A stretch of DNA of 64,000 nucleotides from Formicarius rufipectus. Its lineage: Eukaryota > Chordata > Aves > Passeriformes > Formicariidae. The DNA is taken from assembly GCA_013399695.1 (NCBI GenBank), contig VXAU01002298.1, forward strand, positions 1,101,808-1,165,807. Direction: 5' to 3'. Below, piece after piece: positions 22,740 through 35,875 of this stretch. Both the position numbers and the translations under genes were made by a program. Under the pieces are notes generated by a model. The model was not told the origin of the DNA and did no database searches. It saw only the letters and a program-made list of their open reading frames with translations. Position 1 is the stretch's first letter; each line of letters opens with the position of its first letter.

Positions 22740-23329
22740 TGTGATAAATGTCATTATGATTCGTGTCAGTGAAAGTCAAATGGGTAATTGCAGCCCCCGT
22801 AAAGGGAACAAGCTGTTGTTACTACAGAGGTGCTGTAAATTATGGTAAAACTCTTTAGTTTCTCTTCTTTACCAAAACAATGTAAATTATAGTAGAACTG
22901 CTTGGTTTCTCTTCTTTATCAAAACAATGTGAGTTATGGTAGAACTGTTTAGTTTCTCTTCCTTATCAAGGTAATGTGAATTATGGTTAGTTTCTCTGTT
23001 TTCCTATCAAGGAAATACTTGAATTATGGTACCACTGTTTAGTTTCCCCAAGCCCTTATCAGGGAAATACGTGAATTAGAGCAGACGGAACTGACACAAT
23101 AAAGAAACATATGTCGAAGACTGTTTAGCATCACATAGTAAAATGTATATGTATATGATGTAATGAATATGTATGAAGTAACTGGATAAACCCCCAATCT
23201 GCTCTGTGTTTGGTAGGCGGTTTTTGAGGAGCAAGGACTCCCGCCGCATCCAGCATTGCTGTTTGCTTTCACCATATAATAAACTTTTATTCTAAAACCC
23301 ATTTTGGGTCGGAGACTCTGTTTCTCACA
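22740..23329 (+). mobile_element. solo LTR of a class I-type endogenous retrovirus
   Basis: The 590-bp element begins TGTGATAAATG and ends GTTTCTCACA, giving TGTGA/TCACA terminal inverted repeats. It is flanked on both sides by the 4-bp sequence CCTG (22,736-22,739 and 23,330-23,333), a target duplication of the length usual for gammaretrovirus-like elements. An AATAAA lies at 23,278-23,283, about 45 bp before the end, as expected for R-U5. Directly downstream is host sequence rather than a primer-binding site, so no internal retroviral region remains. No coding capacity. Confidence 0.9.
22834..23071 (+). repeat. U3 tandem repeats of the solo LTR (47-bp unit, five copies)
   Basis: Units start at 22,834, 22,881, 22,928, 22,975 and about 23,019; the first three are exactly 47 bp apart. 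Each has a TGTRAATTATGG-like start, TTTAGTTTCTCTT and a TTATCAAGG-like end, and the fourth lacks about 9 bp. Direct repeats at this place in an LTR are often enhancer repeats. Confidence 0.92.
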
Positions 23330-23333
23330 CCTG

Positions 23334-24034
23334 GCTAAACTGGTTGTGTGGAAAGGAAAAGTCCTCTTTCCAGCTGCAGGTCTGGGCTTGAGGGAGTGAC
23401 TGTCACCTTTTGGACTCCTTGAGGGGACTGACTCAAATTAATGAGCTGGCAGAAAGTGAACTTGGCAAGAAAAGGTGTAAAAATCTCATTCATTGAGTGC
23501 TTGAGCGTGTCACACACAAAGATGAGCATGTGTGAACTTCCAGAGCCCCAGTTTTAAAACAACCCCCCAAATCCCACCCAAATGCATCAGCACTGGTTTA
23601 CTGTCACAAATAAATCCCTCTCCTTGCCCACCTGTTTTCCAAAGACAGTTGCAGAGGTTTTGAACTGTGGCTTCACACATCACCAAAAATGTCCTTGAAG
23701 AGTTTTCTCAACGGGTCTGGAGAGAAAACCTCTTGAGCAGACTTGGTGGAAAATACAGAAATCAGATTTACTGTCCTCTTCCTGCAACAGCCCAGCTCTT
23801 GCCTGGCCATTGGCCTCTCAGGTTTTCAATTTGTGCTTGATATTAACAACCAAACTGTGATAGAATAGCATGTTTGTATCATTTGGTGTCATATTTATCA
23901 TGTCAGAAACAGCAGATTACCTTTTTAAAATAATAAAATCTACTTTCAATTTTGCATTTCCACTCCCTGTGCCAGGGCCTCACCATCCTCACTGTAAAAG
24001 ATTGCTTCCTTGTCTCTAGTCTGAATCTATCTCT
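23334..24034. other. intergenic, nothing recognised
   Basis: About 700 bp between the solo LTR and a CR1 copy. I see no exon, RNA gene or identifiable repeat. Confidence 0.7.
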
Positions 24035-24550
24035 TTTAGTTTAAACCAGCATCCCTCGTCCTGTTGCAGCAGGTCCTACTAAAACATGTCCCCATGCTTC
24101 TTATAACCTCCTTTAGGCCCTGGAAGGTGCTGTAAGCTCTCCCCAGAGCCTGCTCTTCTCCAGGCTGAACACTCCCAGCTCTCTCAGCCTGTCCCCATAG
24201 CGAAGGTGCTCCATCCCTCTGAGCATCTTCATGGGCTCCTCTGGACTTCAACACGTGCATGTCCTTCTCACCTTGGGGGCCCCAGAGCTGGACACAGCAT
24301 AGCAGGTGGAATCTCATCTGAGCACAGAATCACCTCCCTGACCTGCTGCTCTCACTGCTTTGGATGCAGCCCAGGATACAACTGGATTTCTGGGCTTCAA
24401 GGGCACTTGGCCAAGTCATGTCCAGCCTCTCATCCAGCAGTACCCCCAGGTTTCTCTCAGCACCACTGCTCTCATTCCTTTCATCCCCCAGCCTGCACTG
24501 ATATCAGGAGTCCCCTGACCCAAGCACAGGGCCTTGCATTTAGCCTTGTT
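24035..24550 (-). mobile_element. CR1 LINE fragment (minus sense), about 515 bp
   Basis: Minus-sense CR1 phrases occur in order: CTCTCCCCAGAGCCTGCTCT, TCCAGGCTGAACACTCCCAG, CTCTCAGCCTGTCCCCATAG, TCTGGACTTCAACACGTGCA, CCAGAGCTGGACACAGCATA, and CCCAGGTTTCTCTCAGC, then GGCCTTGCATTTAGCCTTGT. The copy lacks the CR1 3' terminus. Confidence 0.93.
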
Positions 24551-27500
24551 GAGCCCCTTTTTTCTCTTCCTCTCTTTCCCTTGAATGAATAGTGTAAAAA
24601 TAGTTTTTAAAAAGCTTAAGAAGGTTCCTCTCTCTCTAATTAGCATTAATTGCCCATTCCTGCGGGCTATAGGGTGTTCTGCCGCTGTCCATGGTATCAG
24701 GCAGTCACCTGGCCATGCTTTCCTCCAGCTGGGCCCTTCTTTGTCCTCATGTAATCCAGGCAGGCTATCAGACTCCAGTAACTGAATTTTTGTTGTGTAG
24801 AGAATGCTAGGAAAGGCCTTCAGGTCTTCAATAGCACCAATCTCAGAAAAATGACGAAGGAAGCAAGAAGAGGAAGAAAATGTCTTGGACAGAGAGCTGC
24901 AGATGCTGTGTCAGTAACTTGTGTTAATGTGATCTGTGACTGATGCCAGAAACCCTCGAAAAACATGTCACAATTTAATATTTACTTGAATTTCAAGGAT
25001 ATTGTCAAGCAGGAATTCTTTGGATGTCATGGGCTACTGACTACTGGCTTTACATTATATTCAGTGCTATCTGGAAAGGGAGGAGTGAGGGAACATAGAA
25101 TTTGTTTGACTTTCTGATCTTTACAACAAGTAGAGTGACAGGAAATGTACATAAAAGAGTCTTTTGCATAACAAAAGCATCTTGATCTCAGAAAATGTGA
25201 GGAGTAGTAGAGTTATTTATGCAGATATCGAGGTACAGCTCCTTAAACTGGTAAATAAGATGGTGCAGGATATGGAATACTCAGAATGGTTTGAGACTTC
25301 ATTTGCACTTGGTACACAAAATCCCTGGGCGGAGGGAAGGGGCTCAGACCAACTTGTTGTGTTGCAAAGTGAAAGGACACAAGGAAACACTTTCCTTGAT
25401 GGGTTTTAGGCATCAAGGCTTCAGCAGTGGGGCTGCTACCACGGTGTGTGGTAACCCCATCACTGGTGGAGATTTATGAAATGCACAGAGGCACATTTAC
25501 ATTACACAAAGACCTGTAAATCACATGGCACTGGGTAAATAGGCCTGTAGGAGTGACAGGTTTGTGTTGGTGTTTTGTCTTCCTTTGCCCCCTGAGTGGG
25601 AGCCTGAACTGATGACACTGCCTCTTGTGCAGCCCCTTCCTTAGGGCAGTGGCATGAGAAGTAGGAGGAAGAAATAAGCATTTGCTTTCCTGTCTGTCTT
25701 GATTTATCCAGGTGTGAAACTGTACAAACAGTTGCCTCAACTGTTAAATAGCTCTTCACTAACTCTGCTGATTGACAGGGTTTCTGAACAGAAGCCTCTG
25801 AAGGCACTTGCTAACCACTTTTCTGGCAGCCCTGCAGATCAGAGGCAGCTGCTTCCGAGATGAGCTCTCTGTCAGGTTGCATTGGCATGCTGGGCTTGAT
25901 TTCTGTGTAAGTGGCGTTAGTCATCAGCCCAAGCGACGGAGTTCCTTTGACACACGATACCTGCTGTGCTCCCTGATTGTGCTTTTTTAATATCTTACGT
26001 GCCGTAGTGTCTGAGACATTTCTTGTGCTTGATGAATTCTACCTGACAATTTCACTTTCAATTTTCCCTCATCAGACCCCATATGTTTGTATTTTGTTTT
26101 TCAGATGGGATTTGCTATCTTTCTAACTCAACATATTCACTCCTAAGATGATCACTGGGGGAATTGCTCTATTGCTTGTGACAGACACTCAGCTCACTGC
26201 TTCCACTTGCCCCTCAGATCCCCAAAGTGGTCTCACTTCTCTCCCATGGCTGTGTAGGGGATATAAACTCCCAGTTTCTCCTGTCTCAATTATATGTAAT
26301 TTATATTCTGGAAATAAATAGTACAAGTATTCCTACTGCCATCCATGTTTGCCTTCCAGCAATGTTTCTCCTGATACGCTTTTAACTCTGCAAATACCTC
26401 CACATCTCCATGTGTGCCTTAGCTGAACTGCAGTCTGTGTCACTCAATTGAAAAATAAACATCCTCCCAATTTTCAAGGGAACTTGAAAGACCCAAAACA
26501 TTCCTAGTGAAATCTGTGGGAATTACTTGAGCCTGGGTTAGAGTTTATCAGACACTTACTATCACAGCACCCATTAATTCAAGGCAGGAAGATGGATGTA
26601 TAGTTATATAATTATAGAAAAAATAAAAGAAAAACTATCTTCAAAATTTAAACCAGCTCAAGACAGATGGTGTTTGCAAACATCAAGAGGTTTTTATGGA
26701 TATGCTCAATGGTTTTGGTCTTATAGGCAACTTCGGGTCATTGGATCAATCCTACTTGGAGAAGAAGAAGAGTAATCATAACTTATATCTTCAAACCCCA
26801 AACTCTAAAATGTATAGGCATCTCCCACCCATGTGCAGGTCCAGCCCAGTCTTTTCTGGTGTTCAGGATGTAGATGGAACCTCTGACAGCGGGCAGAGCT
26901 GTGGCAGAGAACGGGGCAATGCAGAGGGCTGGTTTACAGGGGCACTGCTGGGGTACACTCTGCCTCACTCTCCTGAGAGGATGGTGGTAGCTGCTTGATG
27001 ATGAAAATGAGTTTCAAAAACCTTTTTCTGACATTCTACACGAGTTTTTCGTTGGTAAAAACAAGCAAAAGGTGATATCCAGAAGGACCTGTGGTCAGTG
27101 TCCCCACAACCCCTCACAACCCTGCTCACAACCCCTCAGTTGCAGGGCTGTAGGTACTGAACTGAGTTAATTGATATTGATGGAGTTTTGTGTCCAAATT
27201 CTGCTCTGTTATGGATTGATTATTGAGCTAGAGAAGAGTCTGATGCTCATAAGCTGTAAAAGCATGTTTAGAAACAGAAATTACAAAACTCTGCCTTTTG
27301 AATTGTAAGAGCAACAGATCCTGAATGCTCTTGAATGTCTGAGCTGCTCATTGCAGCTTCATTTCAGCTATAGTCTGGACTCTCTCCACACATCAGTGAG
27401 CAGTTCCAGCTGAATCTTCTTCACTCCACAAGGAGACCTTGGGCATTTAATCCCATAGAGGGATAATAGATTTGATGCTGCCAGATCACCGTCCTTTTGC

Positions 27501-28214
27501 TCTGACTGATAATCCAACATCCACAGCTATGCCTGAGATATCCTATTCTATATATTCTATAATTCACACTGAGGTATCTAAGGCTGTCAGGACACTATCC
27601 CTGAGTCTGCTTGAAAACAATAATGATTTTTACAGTAGGACCAGCTGTTCGACATCAGGACACTCTCTGGGAACTTTGGATAGCCTGCACTGAAGTGCGC
27701 ACGCATCTGCTGTGTATTCTCATGAAATTGCTTGTTCACATCTCTGAAGTGGCTTGTTTATCTTTCTGTAGCTGTTGAGCAGACACCTTTTATTTGTGTG
27801 GGATATTTCCCCAGAGATTTGATGATACTTCTAAGCAAAATGATTTTGCATGAATAGGGCATGTCCCAGTTATCAGATGGTCAGGGTTTCAGCGTGGGCA
27901 CACTCCCTGCCCTTGTTTACACCACAGCACTTTCACCTGGGGATCACTGTGTTGTGCAAACAGAAGCCCATTGTCAAGAGGGAACCTTGGGGTTTTTACC
28001 CTTATGTTAATAAGGAATAAACCAAAACCCAGTGAGCAAGACCAACACTCCCCAAACTGCTCTCTAATTGTGGGCACCTCCGTTCCTCAGCATCCAGGCT
28101 GAGATACCTTGGCTGGGTTTGTAGCGTGGTTGTGTAACTAAGCCTCGGGTGTGCTTTGAGTTCTCAAGGGCCATCAGAAAACTCAAGCCCAAGAGGTATG
28201 AAGATGCTCAAACT
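24551..28214. other. intergenic, no gene recognised
   Basis: 3.7 kb with short frames only and no paired splice signals that build a protein. I recognise no repeat family with confidence. Confidence 0.65.
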
Positions 28215-29330
28215 GAGTCATCAGATGTGAGTGGACATTTTTTAAGCCTTCACTGTGTGGAGGTTTTCACCCACTGTCCACCCAAACCTCCAGCCCCCCT
28301 CGCTTTCCCATAGGGAAAGGAAAAGGAGAAAAAAGCAAAAAACCAGCTGAGAGATAATGGCAAAGCAAACTCAGAGTAGCTAAATAATTAAATGTATTAC
28401 TAACAAGATAACTAAAGAACTAAAACTAATAAAACTAAAAAGTAAGAAATCAGTCTTAAGAACACCCCTCTCCTCCCACTCCTCCCTCCCCCCAGCAGTT
28501 CCAGGGAGCAGGGAATGGGAGTTCTGCACTCAGTTGTTGTTGCTGCCATTGCTCTTGTCCTGTGGGTCACTCCATGGGGGGCAGTCGGGTCTCTGCACCC
28601 CGATGGGCTCCGTGGGCTGCAGGGGGACAACCTGCTCCCCCACGGTCCTGCCCACGGGCTGCAGGGGGGCCACAGCTCTGAGTCCTTCCCCTGTTCCTGT
28701 GGGGTCCCTCCCACGGGGGACAGTCCTCGATAGACTTCTCCAATGTGAGTCCACCCCCCAGGCAACACTTCTACTTGAGGGAAAACCTGCTTCCAGCGTG
28801 GGTCTTCTTCTCCACGAGTCATGACCGCAAGTCTCTTCCAGGATCTCGCTCCATCCTGGGCCTCCCACAGGGCAACAGCTCCTTCTGCATCCACCTGCTC
28901 CTCCAGGGGCTGCAGGGGGGTCTCTGCACCCTGATGGATCTCCGTGGGATGCAGGGATGGGGAGTGGGGGGGAAAAATAGCTTTCAGTCCTTCCCGCCCC
29001 CTGCTCCAACGTGGGGTCCCTCCTTTGCCTCCTCCTGCTCCCACCTTGGTCTCTGCATTGTTCTCTCATGGCTGGGATTTTTCAACTGCGCAACATTTCT
29101 AATTCTTAAATATGTTATCACAGAGGAGTGACTGTGATTCTTAATTGGCTCAACTCTGTCCACCAGCAGGAAGTCCCTCCTGGACCAGGCTGTCATTGGC
29201 TCCACAGGACAGGAGAAGCTTCTGGCAGCTTCCAACAGAAACCATCCCGGAAACCCCCCCTTCTACTAAAATTCAGCTACAGAAACCCATGACGCACTGC
29301 CTGCCTAGAACTGCACAATGACTCAATGTT
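28215..29330. mobile_element. GC-rich LTR-like repeat block (avian ERV type suspected)
   Basis: An A-rich lead-in (28,310-28,460) is followed by a C/G-rich body with recurring phrases of the kind CTGCAGGGGGG, TCTCTGCACC and CTCCGTGGG, then a CATTGGCTCCACAGGACAGG to GCTTCTGGCAGCTTCCAACA end. It resembles LTRs I know from passerine endogenous retroviruses. A 35-bp near-identical direct repeat is at 28,588-28,622 and 28,919-28,953. Two long minus-strand open frames (about 210 and 179 codons) run through it but look compositional. Ends and target duplication were not found. Confidence 0.45.
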
Positions 29331-30735
29331 GTGGTCTGAAACTTAAACCCCGCTTCTGTGTGTTATCTCTTACACCGTGTCAGATGTGAGAGATGGAGAA
29401 AATTATAAATCTAGTCAGAAATCCCACTAAATAGACACCAGAGATCTCTTGCAGAGACCACCAAGGGGAGTTGCAAAGGCTTTTGTTGACCTGTGAAGAA
29501 AAGACAGCAGTGGGCACAATGATACACAAAACAGTGTTCTTGGAGGGAGGAGAGCGTGAAACTCCCACAGACAAAACCACTGGAGGAAAAAAGTCAGTAT
29601 ATCCTACACACTGTATCAGGACAGAGTATCTATTTGAACAGCTGCCATATTTCACTCGCTTCCAACAATTGTGCTTCCTGGCTGTGTTGCGTATTTCTAG
29701 CAACAGCACTGAAATTATTGTGTAACTCCGAGAAAAAAAGAAAAAGCCATCTAAGAAACTTATCACCAAGATCACTTGTCAGGCTGCAAAAAGTTTCCAA
29801 AGACAATTTTTTCCCCCCTTTTTATTGTTCTCCTGTGAAGCTGGACAGGGGCTGTTTTCTCTTGTGCTGAAAAATCTAATTATATACATACATAAAAAAA
29901 GAGATGGCACTAACCATTTGTCTTGCATGACTCACCACTCTCTTCCCAAATGTCATAAATGCTGGCAAGTAAACTGCAATCACAAAACACATTAGTGTCT
30001 CACAAGTCTGCTTGGCTCAATTACAGACTGGAAAGGATTAGGCTGAGTAATTGGGAGAAGATGGGAGGAAGATTTCACTGGGCATCTGGGATTATTGTGT
30101 GCTGGAAACGTTGCAAGATAAGCTGCTGAAAGACAATCCAGTGCCTTCAGCGACACTCCCCATCACAGGGTGATGCTGTTTGTATGGCTCAGAAGAGATG
30201 AAGAAACAAACCACTGGCCAAGTGGAAGAGGACACCTCCACATTTAGCAACGCCCAAGAAGAACAATGTCTTGAGCACTGCCATTCTCTGGGAATTACTT
30301 TCTTCTCATGCACCGTCTTACTGCAGCAGCCACAGAAACCAAAGCCAAAGCCTGCTCCTCCTACTGAACCTCTGCTATCACAGCTTGAACTTGTGGCCCT
30401 GGACAGACCTCAGGAAGCACTGTGGATGGGACTGCAAACTACATTTGTATCACAAACACAAGCTGAGTGCTTCACAGGGGTTGCCCTGCCGTAATTAAGC
30501 TGTTCAGTTATGATCCAGGAATTCAAATGTAGCCTTTCACCTAAAACAAAGGTCTGTGAAACCATCATTTGGGCTTCCTGTTTAAAATCCCTACCTCCTG
30601 TGTAGGAGTGAGTGCTGCACATTAAATGCCTTTTTACTTCCTCACAAACCTCACTGGAAGACCAGGGTCCTTCTGGGTATCACAGCACAGTTTCTCTGAC
30701 CTTGGAAAACACCAAGTATTGAGACCCCACCTGCC
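29331..30735. other. intergenic, nothing recognised
   Basis: 1.4 kb without a supportable exon or a repeat that I can name. Confidence 0.65.
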
Positions 30736-31246
30736 CTGTCCAGCTCTGGGACCTCCAATATAAGCAGGATGTGGACCTGTTGGAACAAGTCCAGAGGAGT
30801 CCATGAAGATGCTCAGAGGGCTGGAGCACCTTTGCTATAGGGACAGGCTGAGTGGGACAGGGTTGTTCATCCTGGAGATGAGAAGGCTTCAGGGAGACCT
30901 TACATCACCTTCCAGTACCTAAAGGAGCTACAGGAGAGCTGGAGAGGGACTTTTGACCAGGACATGGAGACACAGGACAAAGGGGAATGGTTTCAAACTG
31001 ACAGAGGGCAGGTTTAGGTCATATATTAGGAAAAAACACTTTATTGTGAAGGTGATGAGACACTTGAACAGGTTGTCTGGAGAAACTGTGGCTGCCCCAT
31101 CCTTAGAAGTGTTCAAGGCCAGGTTGGATGGGGCTCTGAGTGACCCGGTTTAGTAAAAGGTGTCCCTGTCCTTGTCAGGGGAGATGGAACAGGCTGATCA
31201 CTGTGGTTCCTTCCAACTCAAAGCATTCTGTAATTCTGTGATTCTA
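30736..31246 (+). mobile_element. CR1 LINE 3' end, about 510 bp
   Basis: The longest CR1 copy with an intact terminus in the window. Phrases in order are GAAGATGCTCAGAGGGCTGG, CTATAGGGACAGGCTGAGTG, GGAGATGAGAAGGCTTCAGG, AGGGCAGGTTTAGGTCATAT, GTTCAAGGCCAGGTTGGATG, and the terminus GTAATTCTGTGATTCTAAG. No reverse transcriptase coding remains. Confidence 0.95.
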
Positions 31247-32289
31247 AGCATGTCAGAGCAGACCAGAGTCACAGAGAAGTGCACTGCCTAAGTAGAAGAT
31301 GGAATCAAAAGAGTAAGTCTCAGAACCTCAGACATGAGGAATCTGCTATAGATAGGCTTTAACAAATATATAACTTTTTTAAAAATCAAAGTTACTTCTG
31401 AAACCCTGGAGAACTTTGAAGCAATTCATTCTTTTACAGCAAGATAGGCAGTGTATTTCTGAACCACAATGTTTCTTAATGCTCTTCCTCAGATTCCATG
31501 ACACTGATGCCAGGACTTGTCACTTCCAACAAGATCCAGCCTCCTTTCAATTTTACAATCCCGTTTGAAAACTTTTTCCTCACCGTTTAATGTCCCATCC
31601 CCAGAGCACAGTGCTCAGCCTCATTCACATGCATGGCCCTTCCTGGCGTGATTGGAGCCCAGGCTGGCTGCTGAGCTGGGAAATGGGTGTGTTTCCACTC
31701 CGATGGCTCCTTACAGCAAGCCCAGAGCACAGACTTCATCTCACTGGGTGACATCAGGGTGGTGGAGCCTCATTTTCAGAGAAGACTCACAGTTGGAAAT
31801 GACAAATCACAAAGACATACTCAGGTGGACAGGGAAATTGTGCACAGGAAAAGAGCTGGGCTCTGACGGATAATATCTCAGAGCATCCTACACTGCATTG
31901 AGACATTGTGCTCTTCTCTATCAAAAAGCTGCATTACATTTTTGTCATTGGACAAATATGTCTGTGGCTTATTTTTAGCTTTAATTGGATATCTCCTTTC
32001 AATTCTTTTCACTTCCTACTCAGACAAAGTGGAATGGACACAAATACACAGCGTAGACTACCTTATGCTGGAGACCACAGCAACAGCAAATTAATAATAT
32101 GTTTTTTCCCCAAGGCATTTAATCTTGAATCCAGGAGAGACTTGCTTACTGATGTGATTTATTAGTTGGAGAATAAAATGTTGTCTGGCAAGGTTAATAT
32201 TTCTCATTTCAATATGGATTTTCACTTGAGGAGCTCAGAATTATTTACAAGCCTTAAGGCCAGAACGACAAAATTTTTTGCAGCAAATT

Positions 32290-32352
32290 TCGGATGACCC
32301 ATCCCTGGCAGAGCTTAAGGCCAGGTCATAACCTGGTCCAGTGAAAGGTGTT
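32290..32352 (+). mobile_element. worn CR1 piece
   Basis: CCATCCCTGGCAGAGCTTAA, GGCCAGG, and AACCTGGTCCAGTGAAAGGT match the phrase order of the CR1 3' region in the plus sense, with the terminus lost. Confidence 0.65.
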
Positions 32353-34567
32353 TTTTGCTTTCAGAACACAATCACTTCTCCCAGTACCTGCCAATAAAAT
32401 GACAATTACAGTTACAAAATACTTTAGAGCTGTATAAGAACTCACTTGCCAATATATAGAAAATAGAAATATAGAAAAACCTTTTACTGACTTAAGTGAC
32501 ATGGTGATGGTATATCTGTAGAGCATTTGCATGTGAAAAAACATACATCACTTGCCTTTTTAAACTTAAGTGATGCTGCAATATGCCTCACAGCTCCATG
32601 GGTGGAAAGCTGATCAGAGCAGTTCAAAGTGTTGCTGTTCCACCAGGAATTGCGGGATAATTGCCCGCAGTTGTGCTGAGAGCACACACCTGATCTGAAT
32701 GTCTATGGAAGTGTTTGTAGAAATGAGGATGTGTTTGAACTAGCAGGGTGAGAAACATGCTCCTTCACTGTGATGGGAAATCAAACTCTGGAAATGGTCT
32801 TTTCTTCCCAAGATAAGTAAGTCCTGGGGAGATTAAAGAAGCATGTGTTGGAAAGCAGGTGCTATACTCCAAGGATTTTTCTTTTTGCATGATGTGTGAA
32901 TATTATTGGTCATGAAATCTGGATGGCAAGAGAAGGGCTAGAATATACATGCAAAGCCAGGGAAGGCAGATAAAAAATTGAAACAGTTTTGGGGGCAGCA
33001 AGAATCATTGCACATGTTGGTAGGTGGTTAAACGCCTGTGGGTGTGCCACCAGCTCCTGGCATCAGTGCTAGGGATGCCCAGCTGTGTCCAGCTGTGCCC
33101 TCTGCCACCTCACACCTGCATCTGCTAGGTCTCAGAAGGAGCAGGAGAGAGGGAGACTCATTTGATGGGTCATGATGTAGAAGAGGCTGAATAGAGAAAA
33201 ATGTATCTTGTCTGCTAAAATGATGAACTACTTCGAGCTGGATTACATGGCTCTTCAGGGGCAGGACAAAAATCTTTCTCATCCAAACCTTATCCTTTCC
33301 AGGAACAGATGCAAAGAAAATGGGGAAGGGAATGAAAAGAAAACATCACAATTGAGGACAACAGAAACTGGGAGAGAGGGGCAGGTGTATGCACCTTGCC
33401 CTGCCAGAGAATCATGCCCACCCAGCAGATCTCTATATCATCTTATTGCTTTCTCGTATTGCTTTTTTTTCCTCCCCCCTCCCCTTGTTCTCCCAGCTCA
33501 GTAATTCTCTCCCAGGCATTCACATAAAGTGTGACACACCAAGTGCTGTCTCTGTGTGAAACTATAACACTAATTGCTTTATCCAGCCAATAACTTATGA
33601 ACAATGTCAAAAAACTTATTTCTGTTGATAGCTATGTCAGACTGACTTCCAAGGACCCCCAAAGACCTCCTTTCTCAATAAAAATCTGTCTGCTTTCCAT
33701 TGCTTAATCTGTAATACTGAAACTTACTTTTTGGTTATTCTGTTTTTCATGTCTGGCTTCGTGCAAGGTAGGCTACATTTGTTTATTTGATACTGACTTA
33801 TGTGGGGTAAATATGATTTATGCCAGACAAATTTAGGCTGGATTCAAAGAATTGGTATCCAGACTACTTACATTGGCAGCTTAACTGACTCAGTTTTAAT
33901 CAAGGTAAGGAAGTAAACCCCGAACATAGAAAAGGAACCAGATATAAACAAGAAAACAGGTTATAAGTTGTTGTGAGACATTTTATTTTCTTTGCAAAAC
34001 TATGTTTTTCTTCCTTTAATGTTGAAGTTTCTATTCACTCCCTTAGACCTGACACCATCCATAACCACAGAGCTGGCATTTCCCAAATCAGATACATCCA
34101 CAAAAGGAGATTACAGTCAGAGTGACCTTCAGGCTCACCAGGAATCTGGTGGGAGGCACTGTCCTCTGTGCCTCTGACTGTGAGCACCACCTGAGGCAAA
34201 GCTTTGCTCTCTGCATCGCATCACATCTCTCAGGCTGTGCAACTCTCGCCTTCCAAAGCCAGGAGAGACCAAAGAGACCACAGCTGGGCACAGAGGGGCC
34301 TGGGCTGAGCACCAGCATGCTGGAACTCCAGCAAGGCTGCAGAGATTAATTTGCAAGAGGACCTGGGGCATTAAAAAGATTTCTTAGCTGAAAAAGTGGT
34401 TTGCTTAGGGATGTTTGTCTGAGTTCCTGGTGCGGCTGAAGCTGTCAGCTGCCCCTTTCAATGTCTGCAGCATAGTGCTTGTTCTTGTACATATACATTT
34501 TACACCTGCATCCTCCTGCAGACACCTCTGCCCTCATCCAGCAGCAGAACGCAGCCCAGTATAAAGC

Positions 34568-34705
34568 AATTCCAGAATCATTTTCTCAGCTCTCTTCTAT
34601 TTGAGAGTGAGTTAAGCGAGGCTTTTCTTTCTTTATTGCAATTTCAAGAATTTCTCTGCTCTTTTCTGTTTGAGAGTGAGTTAAGCAGGACTTTTCTTTC
34701 CTTTA
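34568..34705. repeat. 69-bp tandem duplication
   Basis: Two diverged copies, 34,568-34,636 and 34,637-34,705, share TTTGAGAGTGAGTTAAGC and CTTTTCTTTC spaced exactly 69 bp apart, plus a similar CAGAATCATTTTCTC / CAAGAATTTCTC start. Confidence 0.88.
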
Positions 34706-35875
34706 TCTGTGCAGCATACACACCTGAGGTACTCTTCATTCACTACCTCACACCAAAGACTTCTCTAAGCTCTGGAGAATATGTATCCAGCTGTCCCAAT
34801 GAAGAATTTGCTTGGTCTTGTCTCAAAAGCAATAGAAAGCCAACTCCTTTACGGAGAAATAAGGGTTGGTGATACCAGGAATGCATGCTGTAATGATTTC
34901 CTGTCCACATTGTCAGCTCAGCTGGGACATGCGTGTACCTAAGCAGGGACATGGATTCAAGTCAGAGGAGATCTGCAGTACCTCAGTCACTGGTGGGATG
35001 AGGGTTCATCCACAGTGGGAGTTTATTTCTTCTTACTTTTCCAGATATTCTTATAAATGTCCTTTTGATCTCTGTGGCCATGTCAGGAGATCAAGTAAAT
35101 GTCTGAGGAGCAGAAGAGCTCTCCTGGGTCCCTTTGTCCAGGAGGTGCAGAACAACACAGTGAGAGGGCTGAGGGAACATTTCCATCCATCCAGTGCTTT
35201 GCTTGGCACAGCTGGCAGAGCATCTCCAGGAGTCTTTTGGAAATCTGACCGGAACGAGCTGGAAGTGGCTGCATTTCACAGAAAATCATAGTCAAAAGTT
35301 TAGTGCTTATCCATTAAAGCTATGGCTGAAGAAGAGCCCTTTGGCTCTGAAGGATGAATCCTGCATTAACCAGGAATAAATTGAGGAAAATAACCTGAGC
35401 TAAAGCCAACCCCACAGGCACCAAAGATTTCACAAGCTGCATAACCAGGAGTAGGATGCTGTCAGCTTCAGGTCTGATGGTCTAAAGGATGAGCAGGTCT
35501 CCAAAGCATCCCAGGGAACATCTGAGCCCTTCTGGTGTAAGACTGAATTTAAAGCATTTTACACTCTCTGCTTCATTAATTCTGAGGGATAAGAACCTTC
35601 CTGCAGCTTGGGGATGAGTCCACAAAAGAAGACAAGGTAACAGGTGACTCGTGTTTCTGCTGTGCTAAAATCAGACACTGCAAGAGGCAGAGCTCCAGCA
35701 TTTTGGCTCAGTAGAGAAGGGTCTCTGTCCTCCCCTCTGTGCACCTTTCCAAAGGTGACCATCCTTGTTGTCTGGCCTCTGCAGGGTGGTCCCCAAGTGT
35801 CTGAGGTTTTTGTAGAAGACCCAGCAGAGATTTAGCTCCAAGTCAATTTGCAGAATACAGAATCCTGCATTCCAC

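Larger units (their letters stand above)
31247..35875. other. intergenic with minor repeats
   Basis: 4.6 kb without a supportable gene. It contains a worn CR1 piece near 32.3 kb and a 69-bp tandem duplication near 34.6 kb. Open frames of 98 and 141 codons around 33.2 and 34.9 kb lack splice or protein support. Confidence 0.6.

Noticed and set aside
28412..29069. Minus-strand frames of 210 and 179 codons
   Set aside because: They overlap in different frames within a GC-rich LTR-like repeat; Gly/Arg/Pro/Ser composition follows from base content.
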